In this document: positions 16,851 through 25,591 of the stretch, piece by piece
Layout: every line of letters begins with the position of its first letter
Numbering within the stretch: the first letter of the stretch is position 1
NCBI RefSeq assembly: GCF_020539505.1
Contig: NZ_JACDXW010000004.1
Coordinates: 248,001-312,000 of the forward strand
Origin: Mesopusillimonas faecipullorum
GTDB lineage: Bacteria > Pseudomonadota > Gammaproteobacteria > Burkholderiales > Burkholderiaceae_B
Length of the DNA: 64,000 nt
Reading direction: 5' to 3'
The notes under the pieces: generated by a model
What the model saw: only the letters and a program-made list of their open reading frames with translations
Database searches by the model: none
Told to the model about the DNA's origin: nothing
Translations under genes and position numbers: made by a program

Positions 16851-17219
16851 ATGCAAGACCTGAGCTCCCCCAATGTCACCCCTGTGGGCGGCGAAGATCC
16901 TCGCCTGAAGTCTGCCAAGACTATCACCACAGTCATTTATGCGCTGCAAGCAGCTTCCTTCTTTGTAGGCATTACCGGTTTAGTGGCTATTATCATCAAC
17001 TACGTCAAGTTGAGCGATGTGCAGGGTACTTGGCTGGCTTCGCACTTTCGCTGGCAAATTCGTACGTTCTGGTTTGGTCTGCTCTGGGGCATCATCGGGG
17101 CTTTTACAATATTTCTACTTGTCGGCTACCTGATTCTGCTGGCTAATGCCGTGTGGATTATCTATCGCATTGTCAGAGGTTGGCTCAACTTGGCTGATAA
17201 CAAGCCTATGTATATTTAA
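16851..17219 (+). CDS. DUF4870-like small membrane protein
   Basis: 122 residues with three hydrophobic helices (about 27-54, 73-98 and 100-114 of the chosen reading), and a charged, Pro/Gly-containing N-terminus. The end WIIYRIVRGWLNLADNKPMY is typical of the DUF4870-type proteins in betaproteobacteria. Start 16851 is supported by AAGGA eight bases upstream; a start 17 codons earlier lacks one. Function unknown. It precedes the AI-2E-family gene by 44 bases and could share its transcript. Confidence 0.75.
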   Translation: MQDLSSPNVTPVGGEDPRLKSAKTITTVIYALQAASFFVGITGLVAIIINYVKLSDVQGTWLASHFRWQIRTFWFGLLWGIIGAFTIFLLVGYLILLANAVWIIYRIVRGWLNLADNKPMYI

Positions 17220-17263
17220 GCCTTCGTTCCCTCTTTCTCCGTCCCGCCCACCGGCATTTCCCT

Positions 17264-18349
17264 ATGCAACCTATTCTTCCTGCTTGGCTTATTACTCGAT
17301 GGTTGCTGGTTCTGGTCTTGTTGGCGGGCGTTTATTTTTTACGCGGCTTTCTGGTCCCTGTGCTGGCTGCTTTCATCATTTGTCTGGCTAGCTGGCCTAT
17401 GTACTGGCGCTTGTGGCATCGCGTCGGCAGGCGCAACGCCTTGTCGGCTACCTTGGCCTTGCTCGTGGTGTTGCTGGTGCTCATCATTCCTTTGTCCATG
17501 GCACTTACCTTTGCCGTCAAGGAAGCCAGCAGCTTCATAGGTTGGGCGTTGGCTGCCAACAGACACGGGGTTCAAGTGCCCACCTGGATTACCGACCTGC
17601 CCATCATGGGCGAATGGGTGGCCGAACACTGGCGCACCTATTTGGGTGAGCCACATGCCCTCGGAGAGCTGGTCGAAGCCGTCAGCGGCGAGCACTTGGG
17701 CAATATTTATCGCATGTTGCTGTCAGCGACAGGCAATGTCTTTCAGCTGCTGCTTACGGTGCTGTTCATGTTGATTGTGCTGTTCTTTATGTACAAAGAC
17801 GGCATGCGCATAGTGGGTCAGCTGGATATCGTCGGCGAGCGTCTGCTGCCCGAGCGTTGGCAACGGTTTTCCCGCATGGTGCCCGCTACTATCAACTCAA
17901 CCGTAACGGGTATGGGCTTGATTGCGCTGGGCGAGGGGGTGGTGCTTGGGCTGGCATACTGGATAGCCGGCGTGCCTTCCCCTGTGCTGCTCGGGGCTGT
18001 GACCGGCTTTATGGCCCTGATACCGGGTGGGGCACCCCTGTCTTTCACATTGGTATCGCTTTACTTGATCGGCTCTGGCGATCTGGTGGCGGGTGTCGGC
18101 CTATTTATCTGGGGGACGGTCGAGTTGTTCATTGTAGACAAGACCCTTAGGCCTAGACTGGTGGGCGGCCCGGTCAAGTTGCCGTTTTTACCCACCTTCT
18201 TTGGTTTGGTCGGAGGGGTGCAGACCATGGGTTTGGTCGGTTTATTCATAGGGCCGGTTTTGATGGCGCTGCTGGTTGCAATTTGGCGCGAATGGACTTT
18301 GCCAGCAGGCGCGGGGCAGGATGCTGTTAGCGTGCCACTTATTAAATGA
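17264..18349 (+). CDS. AI-2E/PerM-family membrane transporter
   Basis: 361 residues, seven to eight membrane helices, family length. Recognised from the N-terminal helix pair around residues 7-40, the long amphipathic middle segment and the C-terminal block with GFMALIPGGAPLSFTLVSLYLIGSGDL and VGLFIWGTVELFIVDKTLRPRLVGGPVKLPFLPTFFGLVGG, which is closest by eye to the YdiK branch. Members have been linked to AI-2 export or Na+/H+ exchange, but the substrate of this one is not known. No obvious ribosome binding site precedes the ATG. It converges on the MFS gene. Confidence 0.85.
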   Translation: MQPILPAWLITRWLLVLVLLAGVYFLRGFLVPVLAAFIICLASWPMYWRLWHRVGRRNALSATLALLVVLLVLIIPLSMALTFAVKEASSFIGWALAANRHGVQVPTWITDLPIMGEWVAEHWRTYLGEPHALGELVEAVSGEHLGNIYRMLLSATGNVFQLLLTVLFMLIVLFFMYKDGMRIVGQLDIVGERLLPERWQRFSRMVPATINSTVTGMGLIALGEGVVLGLAYWIAGVPSPVLLGAVTGFMALIPGGAPLSFTLVSLYLIGSGDLVAGVGLFIWGTVELFIVDKTLRPRLVGGPVKLPFLPTFFGLVGGVQTMGLVGLFIGPVLMALLVAIWREWTLPAGAGQDAVSVPLIK

Positions 18350-18370
18350 AGCTGCTTGGGGGGCAGAGCC

Positions 18371-19576
18371 TTAGCTTGTGGCTTGCCTGCGCTCTGTCCT
18401 GGCCAGCCATAACTGCGCCATCAGCACCACTGCCACAATGGGCATCATGTACATATTGATGGCTTCCCAGCCGGCGGTGTTCAGCAAGTGCCCAGAGAAG
18501 AACGAAGCGGCAGCAACCGTGCCGAAGACCAGGAAATCATTCACGGCCTGAACTTTGGCGCGTTCGCTAGGCTGATAGCAGTCGGTCACCATTGAAGTGG
18601 CGCCGATAAAGCTGAAATTCCAGCCTACGCCCAATAAAATCAGCGAGCCCCAAAAGTGGGTAAGCGCCAGGCCACCCAATGCCAGCATTCCCGATGCGGC
18701 AATCAGAATCAGGCCAAAGGCGGTCAAGGCGTTGTTGCCAAAACGCTCTATGAGCTTGCCGGTAAAGAAACTGGGGCCGAACATGGCGAGTACGTGCCAC
18801 TGTATGCCTAGCGCTGCGGTACCCACACTGTAGCCGCAGCCCACCATCGCCATGGGGGCAGCTGTCATGATGAAACTCATCAACCCGAAAGAGACGACCC
18901 CGGCCAGTACAGCCACTGGAAAACGCGGTGTTCGCGCGATTTGCAGCAGCGGTCTTCCGCTCGTGTGGGTATGGGCTGCTGCGGCTGCTCTGGGGATGCG
19001 CAATTTGGCTATTAAAGGCAAAGCTAAAAATGCCAAAACCGCCATACTGATGAAGCTGCCGGCGAAGGGGGTGGCGGGTAAGGCCTCGCGTGTCCAGATG
19101 ACCACCTGGGGCCCTAAGACGGCAGCGATCAGCCCTCCCACCATAATGAGCGAGATCGCGCGTGCACGATGTTCGGGGGTGGCTGTATCGGCGGCGGCAA
19201 AGCGGTAACTTTGTACGCAGGCGGCGTAAAAACCGGCCAAGGTGACGCCTAGGCAGAAATAGACGAAGCTATTTTCAAAAATGGCCCAAGCCGCAAGCAA
19301 GGCGGAAAGAGCGCCCACCAGGCCGCCCATGAGATACGTGTTACGCCGCCCCCATCTCTTGGCGGCAAAGGCGGTGGGGATGGTCGAAAGCGCCAAACCT
19401 AATTGGTAAAGACTGACGGGCAGAGTGGCCAAAGAGGGATTGCTGGACAACATCTGCCCAACCAGCCCGCCTAAAGAAATGATGATGGGGGGCGTCGCCG
19501 CGCCCAACGCTTGTGCGGCGACCAGCAGATTCAGATTGCGATTTTGTGGGGGTGAGGCTGGGGTGTGGGCATTCAT
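18371..19576 (-). CDS. MFS transporter (12 helices, substrate unknown)
   Basis: 401 residues with twelve predicted helices. The motif-A-like loop AFAAKRWGRRNTYLMGG lies between helices 2 and 3, and a second between helices 8 and 9 (GKLIERFGNNALTAFG). The segment LLGVGWNFSFIGATSMVTDCYQPSERAKVQAVNDF in the C-terminal half is shared nearly residue for residue with the fragment at 19687-20088, so the two genes are paralogues. No substrate can be assigned. It is on the minus strand, convergent with the AI-2E-family gene. Confidence 0.85.
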   Translation of the reverse strand: MNAHTPASPPQNRNLNLLVAAQALGAATPPIIISLGGLVGQMLSSNPSLATLPVSLYQLGLALSTIPTAFAAKRWGRRNTYLMGGLVGALSALLAAWAIFENSFVYFCLGVTLAGFYAACVQSYRFAAADTATPEHRARAISLIMVGGLIAAVLGPQVVIWTREALPATPFAGSFISMAVLAFLALPLIAKLRIPRAAAAAHTHTSGRPLLQIARTPRFPVAVLAGVVSFGLMSFIMTAAPMAMVGCGYSVGTAALGIQWHVLAMFGPSFFTGKLIERFGNNALTAFGLILIAASGMLALGGLALTHFWGSLILLGVGWNFSFIGATSMVTDCYQPSERAKVQAVNDFLVFGTVAAASFFSGHLLNTAGWEAINMYMMPIVAVVLMAQLWLARTERRQATS

Positions 19577-19686
19577 GAATAAAACTCGTCAGGCGGCAGG
19601 CCGCACAAGGCTCTGGCGGCGTTTTCTGGAGCAACAAGTGTATGCCAAGAAGCGGCGAAATCATTTCTTTGGATGTGTGAGACAGA

Positions 19687-20088
19687 TCACCCTCTAATCC
19701 CGGTAGCATCAATCTTCTTCATTGAAGGCACGATGACAAGGGCAAGCAGGGCCACTGCAAGCGGCACAAACGACACCCACAACACCGTGTTCCAGTCATA
19801 GGCTGCCAGCAGTCCGCCCGAGGCAAAGGAGCCGACCGCCATCGTACCGAAGACGATGAAGTCATTGAGCGATTGCACGCGGGTCTTTTCTTCCGGTCGA
19901 TGGCATTCGAGCACCAGAGCGGAAGCGCCGATGAAACCGAAGTTCCAGCCCACGCCGAGCAGGACCAGGGTCAGCCAGAAGTGGGCGACATCAATACCCA
20001 TCAAGCCTACCGCAGCAGACAGGCCCGTCAGCAGCAGACCAATGATCACGACGCGCCCAGCACCAAAGCGTGTTATCAAGTGGCCGGA
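19687..20088 (-). pseudogene. Truncated MFS transporter, C-terminal third only
   Basis: Only the region from the helix 8-9 loop to the C-terminus remains (SGHLITRFGAGRVVIIG ... LLGVGWNFGFIGASALVLECHRPEEKTRVQSLNDFIVFGTMAVGSFASGG). It aligns with the C-terminal third of the intact MFS gene at 18371-19576. Upstream of about 20088 the reading frame continues for some 30 codons but the residues are Arg/His/Ser-rich and not membrane-like, so the first roughly 250 codons are gone. The open frame starts at 20181 but that start is not credible. The phoX terminator lies just beyond the break. Likely a decaying tandem duplicate. Confidence 0.75.
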
Positions 20089-20185
20089 TTGCGTATGTCG
20101 CCGATAGATCAGGCAACTGGGTCGATGCGAACGTTCGGGGCTGCATTCACCATGAAAAAGAGAGTCTATCAGCCTATCCATATCA

Positions 20186-20229
20186 GAAAGAAAAAGGCAC
20201 GAGAAGCAGCGATGCTGTTCCCCGTGCCT
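20186..20229 (-). terminator. Rho-independent terminator of the phoX gene
   Basis: On the minus strand AGGCACG pairs with CGTGCCT (plus-strand 20223-20229 and 20195-20201), with a possible inner AGCA/TGCT stem, followed directly by TTTTTCTTTC. It sits about 60 bases after the phoX stop. The distance and T-run fit an intrinsic terminator. Confidence 0.7.
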
Positions 20230-20288
20230 GAGATGATGGCAGACTGCTGGGCAGCCTGCTGTTATGGTTGTAATGCTTAAGCAGCGGC

Positions 20289-22298
20289 TTAGCTGCCGAT
20301 CACGCCGCCGTCGTCCTTGGTCACAATAACCGTGGCAGAGCGCGGCATGCCACTACCGTTGGGCCAGTGGCTGTCACCACGCTCACCGGGGTGCTGGATG
20401 TTGATGAACAAGGTCTTGCTGTCGGGCGTAAAGGTCAAGCCGGTGACCTCACACTCTTTGGGCCCCACCAGGAAGCGACGGATTTCCTTGGTAACCGGGT
20501 CGGCACACAGCATCTGGTTGTTGCCTTGGCCCTCGTAGTCCCCAGCGTTGGAGTATTGCCCGTCCGTCTGTATCCACAGGCGACCGGCTTTGTCGAAACC
20601 CAGGCCGTCGGGGCTATTGAAGGTGTTGTCTTTGGTGATGTTGTCCGAGCCGGCGCGACCGCGGGCATCGTCGTCACCGTAAACGTTGGGGTTGCCTGCC
20701 AGCACGAAAATATCCCACTCGAAAGTCATGGCGGCAGCGTCGCCACCGGTTTCACGCCAGCGGGCGATGTGACCATAGATGTTTTCGTTGCGTGGGTTGG
20801 CAGCATTGCTTTCGGCGCGGCCACTGTTGTTGGTCAGCGTGACGTAGACGTCCCCGTTGCTGGGGTGAACGCTGACCCACTCTGGGCGGTCCATCTTGGT
20901 GGCGCCCACTGCGTCGCCGGCCAGACGAGCATAAACCAGGACAGCGGCTTGGTTGGGGAAGCGTGCGTCGGCGCGCAAAGTGGCGTTCTCGTCCTTATCC
21001 AGCAAGACCCATTCGCCTTTACCCAGGAAGTCGGCGTCATCCGCCTTGTCTGCGTTGAACTTGGCAACATACAGCTTGCCTTTGTCCAGCAGGCGACTGT
21101 TGTCACCACCTTCGACGAATTTGCCCTCGGAGACGAACTTGTAGATGTAGTCGTTGGCCTGGTCGTCGCCGCTGTACACAACGATGCGCTTATCGGCCGT
21201 CAGGTTGTAAGCAGCGTTTTCGTGTTTGATGCGGCCCAGGGCTGTGCGTTTTTTGGGAATGGAGTTGGGCGTGAAGGGATCAATTTCTACGATCCAGCCA
21301 AAGCGATTGGATTCGTTAGGCTCTTTGACGTAATCGAAACGATCGACCACTTCTTGCCAGCGGTAGCCGGTGCTGGTGGCGGACAAGCCGTAACGCTTTT
21401 GAGCGTCGTCCCGCTGGTCGCCGTCGGCGTGGGTGGTGCCGAAGTAGTTGTTGAAGTTCTCTTCACAGGTCAGGTAGGTGCCCCACGGGGTCCAGCCGTT
21501 GCCGCAGTTGTTGATAGTACCGAACACCTTGCGACCGGTGGGGTCTGCGTTGGTGCGTACGAGTACGTCGCCGGCTGCAGGGCCCGTCAGTTCCATTTCG
21601 GTTTGAGCGGTAATGCGGCGGTTGTAGTTCGAACCCTGGACGATGTCCCACTTGCCATTGCTGCGCTTGATATGAATAACAGAAACGCCGTGGGCATTCA
21701 TGGACTTATGGGCTTTATCCAAGTCCCAGTCTTCGGGGGAGTGGTTAGGCCCGAACAGCCACTGGTAGGTGCCGCCACCTACTGTCGTACAGTATTCGTG
21801 GTTCATGACCAGCAAACCTTCTGTGCTGTCTTCGCCTTCGCCATTTTTGCCGTCGATGGCAAAGTAATGGATGCCGTCATGGTTCTCACCGACTTGTAGC
21901 GCCTGTGCCGCAGCATCTTCCGAGCCGTCGCCCTTCCACGCCGGCGCACCCGCCATCAAGGGGGTTCCCCAGGGTACGAACGAAACGGCGCTGTAGCCTT
22001 CGGGGACGGTAATGGTGTCCGCTGTACTGATGCCTATGGCCTTGAAGCCGAGCAGGGGCTCAGCAGGGGTGCCGCCGCCATCGCCGCCGTCACCACCGCC
22101 AGCGCTGCTGTCGTCGCTACCGCTGCTGCCGCCACAGGCAGCCAGAGGGCCTGCCAGGAAAAGGGCTGCCGATAGGCCCAAACCCTTTTTCAGAAAGCCG
22201 CGTCGCTCAGTGGCGCGGGCTACGACGTCTTGAAAATGTTCGTTCTGCGTCAGGTTGGTGGGTAGGTCTTCGCTGTCGATGATATCTTGTTGAGCCAT
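20289..22298 (-). CDS. phoX: PhoX-family phosphatase, Tat-exported
   Basis: 669 residues (DUF839/PhoX). PhoX enzymes are Ca2+/Fe-dependent alkaline phosphatases that release phosphate from organic esters outside the cytoplasm. The N-terminus has a twin-arginine signal: RRGFLKK at about residues 33-39, hydrophobic stretch, then LAAC, which also fits a lipobox, followed by a Gly/Ser/Asp-rich linker. Family segments include GLLVMNHEY, NNCGNGWTPWGTYLTCEENFNNYFG, YSGDDQANDYIYKFV, RPEWVSVHPSNGDVYVTLTNN and DGLGFDKAGRLWIQTDG. No Pho box is apparent upstream, so phosphate control is not shown. Divergent from the kinase-like gene. Confidence 0.92.
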   Translation of the reverse strand: MAQQDIIDSEDLPTNLTQNEHFQDVVARATERRGFLKKGLGLSAALFLAGPLAACGGSSGSDDSSAGGGDGGDGGGTPAEPLLGFKAIGISTADTITVPEGYSAVSFVPWGTPLMAGAPAWKGDGSEDAAAQALQVGENHDGIHYFAIDGKNGEGEDSTEGLLVMNHEYCTTVGGGTYQWLFGPNHSPEDWDLDKAHKSMNAHGVSVIHIKRSNGKWDIVQGSNYNRRITAQTEMELTGPAAGDVLVRTNADPTGRKVFGTINNCGNGWTPWGTYLTCEENFNNYFGTTHADGDQRDDAQKRYGLSATSTGYRWQEVVDRFDYVKEPNESNRFGWIVEIDPFTPNSIPKKRTALGRIKHENAAYNLTADKRIVVYSGDDQANDYIYKFVSEGKFVEGGDNSRLLDKGKLYVAKFNADKADDADFLGKGEWVLLDKDENATLRADARFPNQAAVLVYARLAGDAVGATKMDRPEWVSVHPSNGDVYVTLTNNSGRAESNAANPRNENIYGHIARWRETGGDAAAMTFEWDIFVLAGNPNVYGDDDARGRAGSDNITKDNTFNSPDGLGFDKAGRLWIQTDGQYSNAGDYEGQGNNQMLCADPVTKEIRRFLVGPKECEVTGLTFTPDSKTLFINIQHPGERGDSHWPNGSGMPRSATVIVTKDDGGVIGS

Positions 22299-22383
22299 GG
22301 AAGCACTCCGTTATGGGTTCAGAAAAACAGGAGCAGTATCGGGGGTCAACGTTGCAGCAGTATGAAAAAACGGGTGGGGAAAG

Positions 22384-22400
22384 GGCGTTCAAGAAACGCC
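22384..22400. repeat. Short inverted repeat between phoX and the kinase-like gene
   Basis: GGCGTT (22384-22389) and AACGCC (22395-22400) form a six-base stem with a five-base loop, flanked by partially complementary GGG and CCC. It lies in the divergent intergenic region about 110 bases before the kinase-like start. Could be an operator or part of a 5' leader; no T-run follows. Confidence 0.35.
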
Positions 22401-22512
22401 GCCCTTGGAGCCCGGGCAAATATGCTAAGGTTTTGCGCTTGTAATTTACGCTTGGCGCTGATCTGCAGTGTGCGCAGAACACAAGGGCTGGGAAATTTTT
22501 GGAGCTAGGATA

Positions 22513-23310
22513 ATGAATGAGCGCGCAGATGTGCCGCTGGAGCGGCTGGAGGCGCGGGCCATCAGTCTATGTGCCGACGCTCAAGCGGAAACCGGCTTAT
22601 TCGAGATCGATGGCCAGACTTTTGTGTTCAAACGCGGGCGACCGAAATCTTGGGCGACGGCACGGGCCTGCCTGGCAGCGATAGGCTGTCGCCTTGCGTT
22701 TGGCGAGTGGGTGGCCCCAGGGCAATTGCGCACGGGTGGCATACGCCAAGAGGCCGCACGCCTGCGTGAGCTGAGCCGTGAGGGTCGGCGTGTTCCCTTG
22801 GTGCTGTTTCAGAACGACGAGTGTTTGGTACTGTCTTATGTAGGTCAGAGCTTCGACGAGATTGTCGAGCATCTCTCGGCTGCAGAAAAAATCACCCTGT
22901 TTGAAAGGCTCGCTGATGATCTGGCTGCCTGGCACGTAAAGGGTTGTTGGCACGGCGGGGCGCAGCTTCGCAACGTGACCGAGCAGGCTGACGGCTTTTA
23001 CCGCATCGACTTCGAAGAGCGTCATGGCTATGCCTTGTCGGTAGCGGCTACTCGGGCGTACGACGTTTTTCTATATTTTGGTGACGCTTTCTCGCATCTG
23101 GACGAGAGCGAAGTGCTGCCACAGGGGGGCGCACTGTTGCAACGCTATCTGAACCAGGTGCAAGACCCCTCGCTTGTGCTGATGCTGCGCCGTTTAAGTC
23201 GGCTGTTGCGGCCCATGGTATGGCTTTCTAAGCGCTGCCCGAGGCTCACGCGTAAGCGTGATGCCCAGCGCATTGTCAGGGTTGCACGAGTTTTGCAGGC
23301 TGTGCTTTAA
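22513..23310 (+). CDS. Protein-kinase-like (RIO/BUD32/Kdo-kinase fold) protein lacking catalytic Asp
   Basis: 265 residues. The order of elements matches the kinase fold: candidate ATP-binding Lys40 in FVFKRG, candidate helix-C Glu80 in RQEAARLREL, hinge region LVLSYVG, catalytic-loop equivalent CWHGGAQLRN at 145-154, and metal-binding DFE at 166-168. In typical members the loop reads HGDxxxxN; here the aspartate position is Gly148. The tail after about residue 215 is Arg/Leu-rich and basic. Start 22513 is supported by AGGA a few bases upstream. Divergent from phoX, convergent with gph. Substrate unknown; a sugar or lipid kinase role or a pseudokinase role are both possible. Confidence 0.65.
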   Translation: MNERADVPLERLEARAISLCADAQAETGLFEIDGQTFVFKRGRPKSWATARACLAAIGCRLAFGEWVAPGQLRTGGIRQEAARLRELSREGRRVPLVLFQNDECLVLSYVGQSFDEIVEHLSAAEKITLFERLADDLAAWHVKGCWHGGAQLRNVTEQADGFYRIDFEERHGYALSVAATRAYDVFLYFGDAFSHLDESEVLPQGGALLQRYLNQVQDPSLVLMLRRLSRLLRPMVWLSKRCPRLTRKRDAQRIVRVARVLQAVL

Positions 23311-23349
23311 CCCCGTTGCGGCTTACAGCGCGGGGTGGCAACAGTCGAA

Positions 23350-24030
23350 TCAGGCAGTGCCCTTGTTGGACGCTGCGGAAAGCTTCTGCACCGCTTGCCA
23401 GATATCGGCGGGGCTATCTGCCACGGCGTCAGCTTGCCAGTCAGGAATTTCCTCGGGGCAGCCGTAGCCGTAGCGAATGGCAATGGTTGGCATGCCTGCC
23501 GCCTTGCCGGCGACGATATCGCGAGCGTCATCACCTACATAAAGGCAATCGTGGGGTTCGAAACCGGCTTGTTGTGCCGCATATAACAGGGGAGCAGGAT
23601 GCGGCTTGGCGTGGCCGGCGGTGTCTCCGCCCACTATGGCTGCGCTTTCTGTTTCGAGGCCCAGGTGTCGAATGATGGGTCTGGCCAGGTATTCCAGCTT
23701 ATTGGTCACTATGCCCCAGGCGTGGCCATGGTTATGGATGGTGTCCAGTAGTTCGCGTACGCCGGGAAACAGAGCTGCATGTTGATTCATGCAGCTCTCG
23801 TAGTCGGCGAGAAACTGAAGGCGGTGAGCCTCGTAGTTAGGGTCTTCGGGCACAAGACCCAGCGCGACGCGCAATAGGCCACGCGCCCCCTGAGAGGCCA
23901 TAGGACGCAATTGCTCGTAAGGCAAAGGGGGCAGACCCTGACGTTCGCGTTGTTGGTTGGCGGCAAGCGCCAGATCGGGGGCCGTGTCGGCTAATGTGCC
24001 ATCGAAATCAAACAGTACCAGTTTACGCAT
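23350..24030 (-). CDS. gph: Phosphoglycolate phosphatase-type HAD hydrolase
   Basis: 226 residues, HAD superfamily. Motif I DFDGTLADT with nucleophile Asp near residue 8, motif II in GIVTNK, motif III Lys in AKPHPAP and motif IV CLYVGDDARD. Phosphoglycolate phosphatase removes 2-phosphoglycolate formed from DNA repair and oxygenation side reactions; MupP-type HADs of cell-wall recycling are similar in sequence and are an alternative. It follows ubiG by nine bases, the usual order in this bacterial group. Confidence 0.85.
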   Translation of the reverse strand: MRKLVLFDFDGTLADTAPDLALAANQQRERQGLPPLPYEQLRPMASQGARGLLRVALGLVPEDPNYEAHRLQFLADYESCMNQHAALFPGVRELLDTIHNHGHAWGIVTNKLEYLARPIIRHLGLETESAAIVGGDTAGHAKPHPAPLLYAAQQAGFEPHDCLYVGDDARDIVAGKAAGMPTIAIRYGYGCPEEIPDWQADAVADSPADIWQAVQKLSAASNKGTA

Positions 24031-24039
24031 GTCGCAGTT

Positions 24040-24765
24040 TTAAGCCTTTTTCCGGGTCGCCATCAGGTAGTTGACCGAGGTGTCATTGGACAGTGAATAG
24101 TGATCAGTAATGGGGTTATACGACATGCCCTTCATGCCATGCACGTCCAGGTTCGACATTCTTGCCGAGGCCGCCAGCTCGCTGGGTTTGATGAAGCTTT
24201 CGTATTGATGCGTGCCGCGAGGTAGGAGACGCAAGATGTATTCGGCGCCTACGATGGCAAACAGGAAGGATTTTGGGTTGCGGTTCAGGGTGGAAAAAAA
24301 CACCCAGCCGCCAGGTTTGACCAACTGCGAGCAGGCACGCACGATAGATGTGGGGTCGGGTACGTGCTCCAGCATTTCCATGCAGGTGACGATATCGAAA
24401 CTGGCGGGCTGCTGTTGGGCGAGCGTCTCTACACTGATGAGCTGGTAATCAACCGGTACACCTGATTCCAGCCCATGCAAGCGGGCAATCTGCAGCGATT
24501 TTTCGGCTAAATCTATACCGGTGACGTGTGCCCCCTGGCGCGCCATGCCTTCGGCCAAAATGCCACCGCCGCATCCTACGTCCAGAACCTGCTTGCCTTG
24601 CAGGCCGGCGCTAAGATCCTGTATCCAGGCTTGGCGCAAAGGGTTGATGGCATGCAGGGGCTTGAATTCGCTTTCGGGGTCCCACCAGCGAGAGGCCAGT
24701 GCGCTGAACTTGTCGAGCTCAGCCTGATCGACGTTGGAGGGGGCGGCGGAAGTGGGCGAGGTCAT
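24040..24765 (-). CDS. ubiG: Ubiquinone biosynthesis O-methyltransferase UbiG
   Basis: 241 residues. SAM-dependent methyltransferase carrying out both O-methylations of ubiquinone synthesis. Visible: N-terminal ASRWWDPESEFKPLHAINPLR, typical for UbiG; SAM motif I VLDVGCGGGILAEGMA; acidic motif II ending TGIDLAE; post-I EMLEHVPDP; and FFSTLNRNPKSFLFAIVGAEYILRLLPRGTH. Start at 24765 chosen because AGGAAT precedes it and because it fits family length. Forms a unit with gph; ompA lies upstream with its own terminator between. Confidence 0.95.
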   Translation of the reverse strand: MTSPTSAAPSNVDQAELDKFSALASRWWDPESEFKPLHAINPLRQAWIQDLSAGLQGKQVLDVGCGGGILAEGMARQGAHVTGIDLAEKSLQIARLHGLESGVPVDYQLISVETLAQQQPASFDIVTCMEMLEHVPDPTSIVRACSQLVKPGGWVFFSTLNRNPKSFLFAIVGAEYILRLLPRGTHQYESFIKPSELAASARMSNLDVHGMKGMSYNPITDHYSLSNDTSVNYLMATRKKA

Positions 24766-24864
24766 GGGGTATTCCTGAAGGCCACGCACAGAGGCGGCTA
24801 GCATGGCTTGATGATAAGGCTAGCTGGAATTGTACTAGGCAAAGGCGAGTGCAGGCCAAAAAGC

Positions 24865-24890
24865 AAAGACCCCGCCGAAGCGGGGCCTTT
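24865..24890 (-). terminator. Rho-independent terminator of ompA
   Basis: Read on the minus strand, AAAGGCCCCGC and GCGGGGTCTTT form an eleven-pair stem (one G-U pair) closed by the stable tetraloop TTCG, followed by GCTTTTT. It begins about 40 bases after the ompA stop. One of the clearest terminators in the window. Confidence 0.9.
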
Positions 24891-24931
24891 GAACCGTGAC
24901 AGCCTGTAATGCTGCAGGCTGTGAAACGAAA

Positions 24932-25519
24932 TTAACGGCGGGTGCCGACGATTTCGATTTCTACGCGACGGTTTTGAGCGCGACCGGCGGCGGTAGCGTT
25001 GCTGGCGACGGGGTCAGCTTTGCCCTTGCCTTCGGTGTAGATACGGTTGGGATCGATGCCCTTGCTGACCAAGTAGTCCTTGACCGCAGCTGCACGACGC
25101 TTGGACAGGCCCAAGTTGTATTCAACCGTACCGATGGAGTCGGTGTAGCCGACAGCGATAATGGTTTCGAGGTTCAGGTTGGCGGCTTGAGCAGCGACTT
25201 GATCCAGCACTTGACGGCCTTCAGGCTTGAGTGTGGACTTGTCGAAGTCGAAGAACGTGTCTGCGTTCAGGACGACTTTGCTGGCTGCAGGAGCGACGAC
25301 AGGAGCGGGAGCTTGCTGAGCGACGGGCACGCCGTCACACCCGGGGATACCGGTTGCGGGCGTCCAGAAGGCATCGCGCCAGCACAGTTCGTTGGTGCCG
25401 TTTTTCCAGACATCACCGTAAGGGTTTTGCCAGTTGTCGACAGTTTGCGCCGAAGCTGCGCCCGCTGCCGAAAAGGCGGCGATGGCAAGCGCCATTGCGA
25501 ATTTGGAGGGTTTATTCAT
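24932..25519 (-). CDS. ompA: OmpA-family outer membrane protein
   Basis: 195 residues. Signal peptide 1-24 (cleavage after AASA). Mature N-terminus of about 60 residues has two cysteines (NELCWRDAFW, IPGCDGV) and a Pro/Ala linker, not a beta-barrel. The C-terminal OmpA domain (about 85-190) carries FFDFDKSTLKPEG, VGYTDSIGTVEYNLGLSKRRAAAVKDYLV and the peptidoglycan-binding NRRVEIEI. This short form is typical of Bordetella-type OmpA. GAGGAG ribosome site directly upstream, a strong sigma-70-like promoter at 25592-25620 and a strong terminator point to a monocistronic, highly expressed gene. Confidence 0.95.
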   Translation of the reverse strand: MNKPSKFAMALAIAAFSAAGAASAQTVDNWQNPYGDVWKNGTNELCWRDAFWTPATGIPGCDGVPVAQQAPAPVVAPAASKVVLNADTFFDFDKSTLKPEGRQVLDQVAAQAANLNLETIIAVGYTDSIGTVEYNLGLSKRRAAAVKDYLVSKGIDPNRIYTEGKGKADPVASNATAAGRAQNRRVEIEIVGTRR

Positions 25520-25591
25520 GTTTCTCCTCGTTGAGCTTGATGCTGGTAGGTGAGCGCAGCGAACCTCCGCCGCTTAAATAAAATCGTGCCC

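Noticed and set aside
20367-21899. 510-codon open frame antisense to phoX
   Set aside because: It is a shadow of the high-GC coding frame of phoX; residues are Val/Ala/Gly-rich with no domain, no signal and no ribosome site, while phoX is complete on the other strand.
23311-23335. CCCCG/CGGGG stem between the kinase-like gene and gph as bidirectional terminator
   Set aside because: Only five to six pairs and no T-run on either strand.
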